A stretch of DNA of 27,800 bases from Candolleomyces eurysporus. Its lineage: Eukaryota; Basidiomycota; Agaricomycetes; Agaricales; Psathyrellaceae. A model generated the notes under the pieces. That model was not told where the DNA came from, searched no databases, and was given only the letters and a program-made list of their open reading frames with translations. Of this stretch, positions 9,429-17,716 are shown one piece after another. The stretch covers positions 1 to 27,800 of the forward strand of contig JANBPK010000072.1 in NCBI GenBank assembly GCA_027579435.1. The letters are read 5' to 3'. Numbering within the stretch: position 1 is the stretch's first letter; every line of letters starts with the position of its first letter. Position numbers and translations under genes: made by a program.

Positions 9429-10002
9429 GCAGCTGCTGGAGTTGTCTGGTGTGCAACCAACAGATAAGCCCTTAGAGTTTTCTGAGGTAGGCAGCTGCCA
9501 CTCTGCCTAATTTCCTGGTAGTATCAAAGAAGCGGCCAATGAGAAAAAGATGGTGGTGTAAACCATTAGGCTGCCAATGTTGTGAGTATTTTGAGGGTCA
9601 AATACATGCAGCAGCTGATGTTTTCATCATCAAAGCCATGGTTCATTTAACGTGGCAGCTGCCAAATGCATTCATAATGAAGGTGAATAAGCGGAGCAGC
9701 TGCACCCAAAAAGAAAGCAAAAAAAACACAGCAGCTGCTTGCACCACACATATAAAGAGTGGATTTAGATGATGTGGCTGCAGTCGTGGTCACAATATGT
9801 GCAACTTAGTAGACAGTGTGGCTGCTGCTTATATGACAAAGTTCATAGGCAATCTAAACAGTGTGGCCACAGATCAACCAAGAGAATTATATGGTCGTCT
9901 TCACAATGTGGCTGCAATGAAACTACCAGATTGGTAGGCCATCTAGACGCTGTGGCTGCTGCATGTACAATTAAACTCATGTTGTTTAAACAATGTGGCT
10001 GC
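9429..10002. repeat. Periodic array: GC-rich 8-bp core every ~44 bp
   Basis: Core octamers start at 9429, 9491, 9532, 9567, 9611, 9655, 9696, 9731, 9774, 9818, 9863, 9908, 9952 and 9995. From 9491 on the steps are 41, 35, 44, 44, 41, 35, 43, 44, 45, 45, 44 and 43 bp. In the left half most cores are the palindrome GCAGCTGC or a variant (GCGGCCAA, TAGGCTGC, GCAGCTGA). In the right half they are GTGGCTGC, with one GTGGCCAC. The sequence between cores is largely unrelated and AT-rich, while the cores are well kept. The step series 41, 35, 44, 44 recurs as 41, 35, 43, 44, hinting at a ~164-bp higher-order unit. Open frames across it (9539-9772, 9769-10005) show a Q-C-G-C motif every 15 residues only because of the DNA period. 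The 43- and 44-bp steps break the reading frame, so this is not a coding repeat. The nature is unknown: a decayed minisatellite or a binding-site array. Confidence 0.7.
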
Positions 10003-10311
10003 TAGTTGCATTTTTGACTGATTTACATTGTATTGCTACTGATAGAAGTACCATTCATGATAGTTTTGAATTTTGCCAAGCTTGTTAATAATTTTCAATC
10101 TATTTTTTGCACCAAGGTTTCTTATGCCAAGATTCCTTAATTCATACCATACAGTCAATTTTAATTTACCGTCTTTGCTGCCAAGCTTTTAAAATACATT
10201 GGAATTATTGCCTCAATGGATGTGTATTCTATGGTATCTATTATACCAAACGATTTAGATCTAGCTTGTAGATAAAATAATCCATCAATGTTCTACAACC
10301 GTCACTATTGC

Positions 10312-10710
10312 CAAGGCATGTTGGTTCCATGTATCATGCCAAATATTTGTAGCTTTATAATGGCCTACCAATGTCTTACCTCCAGTGGTGTTCTACACTA
10401 TCACCTGTGGTAATTTGGTACAAATAAGTCACTGATGTTCTACGATCTGATATCTTACTTCCACCGGTGTTTTACACCTATCGCCTGTGGTAGTTTGGTT
10501 TAAATAAGCCACCAATATTTTACAATTCTCTTATCAAGGCATGTTAATTCTATGTATCACTATAGCTTTATAATGGCCTATCCATGTTATACTTGCCACC
10601 GGCTTTTGATACTATTGCTAAGGCATGCCAACTCTGTTGAATATTCCGCTCATCCATAAATAACTGCCATGCACCTACTAGCCACTGGTGTTTTATCTTT
10701 CATTATTGCT
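10312..10710. repeat. Diverged direct repeats (two interleaved families)
   Basis: A ~60-bp block at 10382-10440 (CCAGTGGTGTTCTACAC, CACCTGTGGTAATTTGG, CAAATAAG) recurs at 10461-10519 with about 80% identity. A second block starting CAAGGCATGTT at 10312, including TAGCTTTATAATGGCCTA, recurs at 10535-10583. CTAAGGCATGCC at 10617 and CCACTGGTGTTTTA near 10683 are further partial copies. No coding frame is conserved between copies. Confidence 0.75.
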
Positions 10711-11000
10711 GCACTTTCTTGCATGCAAGAATATCAACCAGTTTCATAGCCAAAAGAAAAGAAAAATTGCNAAAAAATTAAGAATACGGGTGCAAAATTA
10801 AATTCTGGTACAAGGTGTCTGTAAAGCGGCCACCAAAGAAAGTCCAAAAGGCATGGAGGGGAAGGAAGAGGGGTTGACAAAAGCTCACTCATCACTTTAT
10901 TCTGAGATTGCTGGCCGTTCTTTCTTCCTTCCAGTCATCAACTTCAGCCATTTCAATGTCGCTTGCTGTTTCCCTCTTTCTGGACCTTTGAAGCCACTTT

Positions 11001-11502
11001 CTAAAGGCAAAAATTCTGAAAGAACTCTGCGCCAAGAGAGATAAGTGCATTGAGATTTTTGATGTGGTCCTCAAGCAAGTGGTGAGAGACGCCAGAGTTG
11101 AGTTGTTTGAGTTGGTTGTGCCCAGCAATAATCTTCTTGATGCTCTCAGCAANGCATTTTGGAGCTGTTGGCCACTGTTTCATCAATCCTAGCATTGATG
11201 GACAAATAGTATTGAACCNTTTTTTTTGGCATCCTTGAGCAGAGAGCGCCACAAGCTGTCATTCCCAAAGTCATGATGTCCATCTGACTTTGAATGGCCT
11301 GAATTGCAGACCCTTGTTGTGCTTGGGTGAACTGCACCTTGGCTCAAAGTTGCTTGTTCAAAATGTCAGAAGAGCAAGTATCCTTGGCTGTGCTGTCTGC
11401 GACGGGGTCCTCGATTTCCTTACTGGGCCTTTCCTCGGACTTGCCCTTCTGGCTGGCTTTAGGCTTGGGCTTTTTGGCACCCTTGGCACCTACGTCCATC
11501 AC
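11001..11502 (-). pseudogene. Last exon: helical C-terminus
   Basis: The exon opens V-M-D-V-G-A-K-G-A-K-K-P-K, echoing the start of the preceding large exon (A-M-D-V-D-K). It continues through Lys/Glu-rich sequence to KDTCSSDILNKQL. A TGA (CGA to TGA, plus-strand TCA at 11344-11346) is followed by AKVQFTQAQQGSAIQAIQSQ, MDIMTLGMTACGAL and VQYYLSINARIDETVANSSK. Past an N at 11153 the frame shifts to ESIKKIIAGHNQLKQLNSGV and ALISLGAEFFQNF. The heptad-like pattern suggests a coiled coil. It reads as the end of the gene, with a stop at about 11001. Confidence 0.5.
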
Positions 11503-11547
11503 CTGAGAAAAATCAGTTGAGGAACTCAGCGAGAATTATAGTCATAC

Positions 11548-12377
11548 CCGATCGCTGTTCTTCTTGCACATGGAGTGACAGAAGAAGACGCACATCAAGT
11601 ATGATGTGTCTTGGTCAATGACGAAACACCAGAAAGGGCAGTATTTCCTGCAGTAATCACAGAGCGATTCATTGGCAACCAACCCTGCAGACGGATCAAG
11701 CATTTGGCTCAGGAGTATGATGGCCTTGGGGATGTATTCAACCTTTCTTTTTTGGGCTTCATCTCCAGATTGGTTTTAATGATTCCTGCAAGCCACAAAT
11801 TGTGAGCTTCCTTTTCTTCTATGGTGAAGGGCTCCTTCCAATTCCTGATCTCTAGCAGGAAGTTGATTGTCTTAGTTGAAAAGTATTTGAAGAAGTTACT
11901 TTGGTGTTTTGATGTACCTTTGCTGAAGGGATGGGGAATATTGGCAGAGGTTTTCACCTGGCCAATGTTTTGACCGGGCTTTTTTGCAGAGAGGGATTTT
12001 TGTTTGATTATGGGAATTTCGCTCTCAGAGTCGGTGTTACTAAGGATGGCCACTGATTTTGCCTTTTTGCTCTTGCTCTCTTTCTGGCCAGACTTTCTCT
12101 TTCGCTTTGCTCCAATGTGTTCCTCTTCGTAACTGCTAGAGTCCGAATCTTTGGCAGGATCATAAGGTGTCTTGCCGTGTTTGTGCTCCTCTCTGCTGGT
12201 GCAGGGTCTCTGCTTAGCAGTTTCTTTTGCCTTTCCTTCAACAGCTTTTTGCTTTTCTTCACCAGTCTTTTGCTTTTCCCCACTGGTCTTTGATGTCTCA
12301 CCTGGCTTCCCACCAGAGATTTTGATAATAACACGGGGCTTAACTTTGCCTTTTGCCAGCTTATCCACATCCATAGC
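11548..12377 (-). pseudogene. Lysine-rich exon with cysteine cluster
   Basis: The exon opens after ATTTGTCAG with A-M-D-V-D-K-L-A-K-G-K. A long polar region follows (GGKPGETSKTSGEKQKTGEE), with a run of Ser/Asp/Glu and the basic stretch GAKRKRKSGQKESKSKKAKS, which looks like a nuclear localisation signal. A more ordered part follows (FFKYFSTKTINFLLEIRNWK, EEKEAHNLWLAGIIKTNLE). An A-run near 11765 shifts the frame into VEYIPKAIILLSQMLDPSAG and then CDYCRKYCPFWCF, YLMCVFFCHSMCKK. The Cys spacing suggests a small metal-binding cluster, but it matches no family I can name. The exon ends at GTATGAC at 11547. Confidence 0.55.
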
Positions 12378-12793
12378 CTGACAAATATCAGGTCCATCAT
12401 TTTGTACAAGTGCAATTAGAGCTCACCGAAGANTTTTGTAGCTTTTTTTTAAGGCTTGCATAGCTAAGGTTTTTATAGTGCTCCCTTTGAAAATATGAGA
12501 TTCAAAGTCAAGTCANTTTTTTTATTACTTATCTGGTTGTTTCCCACCAGGGTTTTGGAGGCTGATTTCCTAGGTTGTTTTGTAGCTGTGGTCTTGCCAA
12601 AACTAAATTTGTAGAGCTGCATTGTAGATTTTGTAAGTTTTGAGGCCTGTAGCTTGAAAACTCAAAGAAAAAGCCCAGTAAAAGTGGCNTTTTTTATCTA
12701 GGTAGACATATCCAGTGTTTTTGACAAGCTTGCTTATGACTAATTTTGAAGAAGATCAAAAAGATGCTCAACTTGACATGTTACAGAATGTAC

Positions 12794-13285
12794 CTAGATG
12801 GGTTGCTGAGCTAGGTTTTTAGAGCTCAAGGCAACAGGCTGCTCAGCCACCGTAGTTTTCTTGCTTGAGAGAGGACCCTGTTTCCATGTATCTGGCCAGT
12901 CGATGTTGTAATGAATCCCTGTACTCACATGGTTCAAGTTGATTGGCAGTGGCTTTTGAACAGGCCACTCAGGTGCCTTAGCTTTGGAAGCCGCCCGCTT
13001 CGGAACATTGGCTGCCGGATTCTTGTTGACAGAGAAGCACATAAATCCTTGCTATAAAATACAAAATCACAAAAAACACACCTTTGCAGGCCGCTCAAGT
13101 GCATTGCCTTTTGATGCTGCTGGCTTTTGAACATCGGCCACTGAGCTCTAATGGCCAGAAAAGCATTTTATTGCCAGGATTAATCCTTGCAGACTCAGGA
13201 ATCACAGAACATTTACTTTTGCAAGCCACTCAGGTGCCTTGCTTTTTAATGAACCTGCTGGCTTTGAAACTTCAGTAGCCAGACT
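12794..13285 (-). pseudogene. Triplicated mini-exon module
   Basis: Three exons in a row encode versions of one module. Exon 13217-13285 (69 nt) is SLATEVSKPAGSLKSKAPEW plus LAK. Exon 13082-13147 (66 nt) is SSVADVQKPAASKGNALERP plus AK. The exon from 13021 starts NPAANVPKRAASKAKAPEWP plus VQKP and continues to HYNIDWPDTWKQGPLSSKK and NLAQQPI. The first two begin and end in phase 0 and are multiples of three. They are separated by introns of 69 and 60 nt with GTAAAT...TTAG and GTGTGT...AAG ends. The third ends at a TAG that abuts GTACAT, possibly a CAG-to-TAG change right at a splice donor. The proline- and lysine-rich modules look like flexible linkers or short binding motifs. Confidence 0.6.
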
Positions 13286-13342
13286 CTGATTGTCATAGAA
13301 AGCATGGTAAGTCTTTGCAATCAAATTCAGAATCACACTTAC

Positions 13343-13619
13343 AATTCATTGACGAGTGAACTTGTACTCATGGCCATTCTGATAGGCTTTCCATGCTTTC
13401 AAGTACTCGGTGCAAAATTTGCTGACGGGGCCCATGATTTTCCATTTGCCATCTCTATCGATGTCCCACATATTGGCAAATGATGGCTTTCTACAGATTG
13501 GGCAAAGCAAAATTAATGCAAATTTGGACAAAGTTGCAATTCAGCTCTTTGTCACTTTGGAGATTGGTTACCAGCAGCAAGAATTGGAGGTTGCGAATTG
13601 TGCTTTTGATGTCAGCCAT
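13343..13619 (-). pseudogene. Exon 1 of the unknown gene: N-terminal domain
   Basis: Translation begins MADIKSTIRNLQFLLLVTNL and runs to INFAL. A one-base shift near 13491-13508 then moves it into the frame ICRKPSFANMWDIDRDGKW, followed by KIMGPVSKFCTEYLKAWKAY and HEYKFTRQ. A TGA then precedes the last codon before a GTAAGT donor at 13342. Both halves are rich in aromatic and hydrophobic residues and read as one compact domain of about 92 residues. The TGA is explainable as CGA to TGA. I do not recognise the domain. The frameshift is not at a homopolymer of note, so it may be real. Confidence 0.55.
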
Positions 13620-14713
13620 TGTTTGAGGGTGATTTTGCTGGCAAAAAGTAGATGATGAAAGAAAAAAGACAAGATGTGTTTTTTCATCAAAGCATAATTT
13701 ACAAATTTTATTAAGATTTAAGTTCAGCTGCCTAAATCACATGATGCTGGAAAAACTTATAACCTTGGTATAGCCAGTGTTCTATCTTCTTAATACTTGA
13801 CCACCATCATGAGCAACACATTCAATTCTATATCTCTAGGCTTTATTGTTTGCTATCAATGCTTAGAACTCTTTGCCTTCATGTTTGCCAAGGTTTTCTA
13901 GCACTTATGATGCTGATTTACCTGATGAGCCTGCTGAAGCCTTTCTAACTTGTCAATGCACTCTTTAAAGTTTGAATTTGGTCAACTACATGTCAATTGT
14001 AAAAGCAGTTAGGCCAATAACTGGAAAATAGACCATTGATTCTTTTTTGATTTTGCCCACTACTATGCTATGCCCTCTTGAACCAGAGCAGACAGGAAGA
14101 AATCTCTACTTCAAAACAAACACTAGGCACATCAATGCCATTGATAGTTGATCCACTCATTCTGTGGAATTATTGCAATGACCATAAACAGCTGTCAATG
14201 CAGTAGTATATTGGATGTTTTTTAATAAGATTTCAAGATTAAAAGCTCCACTCAAACAAAAATTTCAGAGGCACAATGTGCTTGCTAGTAACCTCAAAGT
14301 ATATTTTCAGTTATAAAGCAGTGTCAAACATCTGAGCTTGTCTCCATGCAGTATTGAAGGCACATGCATAATTTGGAGTGGAATATTTTGATAATAAAAG
14401 AATTCAGAATTGGTGCAGCAGCCAATTTAAAATCAGAAATCTGTTTTATTTAGAGAATACCCACCAATTCATATTTGACTTTTCTTGCTGCAGTTTGTGT
14501 TTTAAAACCAGTGTAAAAATAATAAAGGTTTTAATAATTGATGCAGCCATTGGCAAGCATGCCAGATGCAATATAAATCATGATAAAATAGCTCAACTTG
14601 TATTTTCATTGGTGTTCTTTCTCTCCATCTAGCACTATGCTTTGTGAAACAGAAAGATAAAAGACTATAGATGAGCTGATAGAACTATACTTCTTCAATC
14701 TTTTGCTTGGCCT
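13620..14713. other. AT-rich stretch, no recognisable gene
   Basis: Upstream of the unknown gene the minus strand has pyrimidine-rich sequence (CTTTTTTCTTTCATC) suitable for a fungal promoter, but I see no TATA box I would defend. Beyond about 13700, frames are short and broken. The plus-strand open frame 14378-14632 has no recognisable motif and may be the lost N-terminal part of the transposase that follows. Confidence 0.4.
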
Positions 14714-15200
14714 ATGTTGCAGAGTCCTCATATTTTTTTTAATTTAGAATCTAACACCAATTTGGACACAACTTCATTCTCATCATCACTTGAAGACTCA
14801 GAATTTCCACATTTTATTGGAGGGAATTATAAAGATATTGAAGGAATTCTAGAAAGAGAGGTATTTAAAAGNAAAAAAAGAAAATTTCTTAAGACTGATA
14901 TTAATCTCCAACTGCTTTTGACAGTCTACAAGACCACTTGGGCTGATATCTTCCGATTTGACTTGTGAGTCACTCCCTTCTGCTTTGATGCACTTCATGA
15001 GACTATCAAAAAGCACTCTGTCTTTCACACCAATTCAAACTATCCACAAAGGCCCGTCAATGAGCAGCTTGCAATAGCTCTCTATTGNTTTTGGCCACTA
15101 TNAAAAATACTGCTGCTATTGTAAAGATTGCATTCTGAGCTGGAGTTAGATATGGTACAGTACAGGATGTGACTATTTGAGTAATGATTGCTCTCTGTGA
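14714..15200 (+). pseudogene. PIF/Harbinger-like transposase N-terminal remnant
   Basis: The frame contains IFRFDL, a TGA, then VTPFCFDALHETIKKHSVFH, TNSNYPQRPVNEQLAIAL and, after Ns at 15088 and 15102, FGHY...NTAAIVKIAF. Another TGA, AGVRYGTVQDVTI, a third TGA and VMIALCDT follow. The pattern L-R-V-x-P-x-x-F-D-x-L, the N-N-x-x-x-P-V-x-x-Q-L-A-I-x-L-x-R-F-G-x-x-G block and W-x-G-V-x-x-G-T-V match the N-terminal and helix-turn-helix part of basidiomycete Harbinger-type DDE transposases as I remember them. All three stops are one transition from the expected codon (CGA, TGG, CGA). The DDE catalytic domain is not found downstream, where an inverted repeat begins at 15199. The element is dead and incomplete. 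Confidence 0.65.
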
Positions 15201-15474
15201 CACTGTGGTTTTTTATGTGTTTGTTCAATGAGCACATCTTAAGCAAATCAGGTGCAAGAAACACATTTGTTTACAGTTTGTGTTTAATGTGCCTACATTG
15301 GACACATATTGAGCAAAGTTTTAGTGGTAGCAAAAGAAGGCCAAACACATGCAATGCAAATTTAAATTTGCCTAGCTTGAATATTTATATTGTGGATTGT
15401 AGACAAAGTCAATCTTTGCATTTGATTTGCTTAAAATGTGCTTTTTAAACAAACATATCAAAAACCAGAGTGTC
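15199..15474. repeat. Inverted repeat, ~85-bp arms
   Basis: The left arm at 15199-15283 begins GACACTGTGG and contains AAGCAAATCAGGTGCAAG. Read on the minus strand, the right arm at 15474-15391 begins GACACTCTGG and contains AAGCAAATCAAATGCAAAG. Identity is about 75-80% by eye. The loop is about 107 bp and contains the self-complementary AAATTTAAATTT. The left arm starts at the point where Harbinger homology is lost, so the pair may be a small inverted-repeat element or foldback insertion. Confidence 0.7.
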
Positions 15475-15559
15475 TGGACAAGCAACAGCTGGAGCATCTT
15501 GAAAAGCTTTGAAATATAATGTGAGAATGGAGAGGTTAAAAAAAAATTATAAATATTGG

Positions 15560-16318
15560 CCACTGCTGATGAGTTACAAACAAGGCTTGTAGTGAGAAGC
15601 TTGTGAAAGTGCTTGTATCACTTGAATTTCTCTTTGATCTTATCTGAATTTATATTAGCCAAGCAAATAAATAGCAATCAGATTTACAACTCACCATGGA
15701 CATTATATATACCAGTTTCTTTGATAATTTTATCTTTTTTTTTATCAATGATCAGACCATACCTTGTTTTATCAAGTTTTAACTTATCAGCTAAATAGGT
15801 TTTTTTTGATACTGTATAGCATTTTTAGTAGACAGTACTATTGATAAGATAACAAAGTACTTACGATGCAACATGATTTTTAATGGAGGTTCCCAATTTT
15901 TCATTATCAACAGATGAGTTTGGAAATAATTCCTAAGCAATCTTCTGAGCAACTTTGGCTACAGTCAAGCTGTCTATTTGTTGAGGCAGACCTTTAACCA
16001 TGCACAAAGCCAAACACATGGCTATAGCACTCATTTGTTTTAATGATGGTGAGAGGTTGGTCAGTGTACTCAGAATTTTTGCCCAGCTGTGTAAAATTTA
16101 TTAAAAGCTATTAACAGCAACAGCCAGAAGTGACATATTTGACAGCATCTTCCATTTTTGTTTCTGTAACCCTTTCATTCTCCTTATTGAACATGTTTAT
16201 GGCCTTTGGCATAGCAGCTTTTGATCTAGACTTTTTTTTTGCTCTGAGCCTTGAACAGTTTGCTCTTCTCTAAGACAAGCTGAGCTTTTAATAGTTCATT
16301 TGCTGATAGAAAGGCCAT
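15560..16318 (-). pseudogene. Second multi-exon gene remnant of unknown function
   Basis: Exon-like pieces on the minus strand: 16318-16111 starts MAFLSANELLKAQLVLEKSK, shifts frame in an A-run at about 16231-16240, continues AMPKAINMFNKENERVTETK and ends MEDAVKYVTSGCCC. The piece at 16086-15865, after TTTTACACAG, reads WAKILSTLTNLSPSLKQMSA, IAMCLALCMVKGLPQQIDSL and TVAKVAQKIA, then TAG (CAG to TAG) and ELFPNSSVDNEKLGTSIKNH, ending at GTAAGTAC. The piece at 15790-15695 reads DKLKLDKTRYGLIIDKKK and KETGIYNVHG up to GTGAGT. From 15643, after AAATTCAG, it reads KIKEKFK, stop, YKHFHKLLTTSLVCNSSA. Splice sites are convincing, but the phases of the second and third pieces do not join without an indel. 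The composition is helical. I recognise no family. Confidence 0.45.
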
Positions 16319-16689
16319 TATAGAAAGAATAAATGTAGATTTTTTTTTNAAAAAAATNAGAGAGTATGCAATTGATACTGAAACAGAAAATGTGAAACAA
16401 TGATTAACAACGCAACTATAAGCAGGCATGACAAGCAATAGGCAAACAGAGACTTGCCAAGGTTTGTAATCTTGATTGATGCCAACTTTCAGCAAAACTA
16501 CAGCAAATGGATTTGATGCATTTTCAAAGTGTGTGTGAACTGGTTTATACAACAAATAAAATTGAATCTTTTATTTTGAATCAACTATTGCACCAATTCT
16601 AAATTCTCCTAATATGCTTTTGGCTTGAGACATTTTTCAGTGAATAAAGGACAATGCCAATAACCATGGCTTTCTATCACCACTCTCCA

Positions 16690-16932
16690 ACATGACTGCT
16701 CATTTGATCAAGTCATGAAAAAGGCTAGTTAGCAACACTTTTGGTTTGGCCTTTATGATCAACATCAAAGTAGCATCTTTGAGATCAAACATGCTGCTCA
16801 GAGTTTGCCTATTCCTTTTTTATGTCTTTTTCCAATATCTCACAAGTCTTTTGTCAAGAGATTTCTTAACCTTAATGAATCATTGTTGAAAGCTAAAGAA
16901 GATTTGACAATTGAAAAAAAAAACCATTAATG
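16690..16932 (+). pseudogene. Short unassigned coding-like frame
   Basis: The plus-strand frame reads LQHDCSFDQVMKKAS, one TAG, then QHFWFGLYDQHQSSIFEIKH, PFLCLFPISHKSFVKRFLNL and ESLLKAKEDLTIEKK. One stop in about 80 codons is unusual for sequence this AT-rich, and codon content looks protein-like. I recognise no family. It could be part of a decayed transposon. Confidence 0.25.
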
Positions 16933-17670
16933 GTGGATGAAATCAAAAGGCCAATAATAAATATGCTATTCATTGACTTTGTTTACCTTCTAACATTGAC
17001 ATAAATAGATAATGTCTTTGAGGAAGAATTTTTTATTGTGAGTATTGCTCTTTTGTACAATGGTGCACTAATTTGGGCTAGTGTTGTGTATACCTAGTTC
17101 ATGATACATTTTTCCTTAAGCTAACTCATTGCTTCACATCATTAAATACTTCTTTACACTTGGTGACATTTTGCTTGTTTATTTTTTGAGAAAACATATC
17201 AAAACTCTAGATAAAAATATCCAAGGCCAAACACAAGAACCCCNTTTTTTTTTATTTATCTAACAANCTATATTCTTATTTTTCAAATTTTTAGAACTAC
17301 AGTCGTTAAACTTTATATAAACCTATTGTAGATAGTTGTAAATGGTATTTTTTTTGCTTATCTGTAACCACTTGCTATTGTTTTGCATTGCTTTATACTG
17401 ATGAAAACAATTGAATTTCCATCAACACAAAACACTGATAAAAATTCTAACTAGCTTAGTCAAGGAATAGGACTAAAGATTGAGTAACTTGCCAAAAACT
17501 TGATTTGAGGATTCTGTGTATTCATTAAAATACACCAAAGATAATGAATAGTCAATGAATTGTTACAGCTAGGCATCAAAATAAATGAAATCTCATCATT
17601 CCAAGAAACTTGATGAATTTAGTCAAAACATCTTTCAAATTACTGTAGTTACTTGTTTGATAACATCATG
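16933..17670. other. AT-rich stretch, nothing recognised
   Basis: There are stops in all frames and several A/T homopolymers with adjacent Ns (about 17244, 17267). No repeat or motif could be supported. Confidence 0.4.
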
Positions 17671-17716
17671 TTTAGATTGCTTGGTTCCTCAGTTTTAGAT
17701 TGCTTGGTTCTTCAGT
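17671..17716. repeat. 23-bp tandem duplication
   Basis: TTTAGATTGCTTGGTTCCTC (17671 onward) is repeated immediately from 17694 as TTTAGATTGCTTGGTTCTTC. A period of 23 bp and one C/T difference suggest a fairly recent local duplication. Confidence 0.85.

Larger units (their letters stand above)
11001..13619 (-). pseudogene. Multi-exon gene of unknown function, lightly decayed
   Basis: This is a single minus-strand gene model starting at ATG 13619 in a good fungal context (CAAACAATGGC) and ending at about 11001. Readable exons: 13343-13619, 13217-13285, 13082-13147, 13021 to about 12794, possibly one near 12545-12620, 12377-11548, and 11502 to about 11001. The introns I can place (13286-13342, 13148-13216, 13022-13081, 11503-11547) are GT-AG, 45-69 nt and all phase 0. 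The protein would have an N-terminal domain, repeated ~22-residue modules, a Lys/Ser/Glu-rich region, a Cys cluster and a helical C-terminus. I recognise no named family. The architecture resembles large lineage-specific families of Agaricomycetes. Lesions are TGA at 13346 and 11344, a TAG at 12794, a frameshift near 13495, one in an A-run near 11765 and one beside an N near 11153. Several could be sequencing errors, so the gene may be less damaged than it looks. Confidence 0.6.

Noticed and set aside
9429..10002. CRISPR-like array (regular short repeats with unique spacers)
   Set aside because: The repeated part is only about 8-10 bp, varies between units, and the surroundings are eukaryotic transposon sequence with no cas genes.
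9769..10005. A small cysteine-repeat protein with Q-C-G-C every 15 residues
   Set aside because: Steps of 43 and 44 bp break the reading frame inside the array, so the residue pattern is a by-product of the DNA period.
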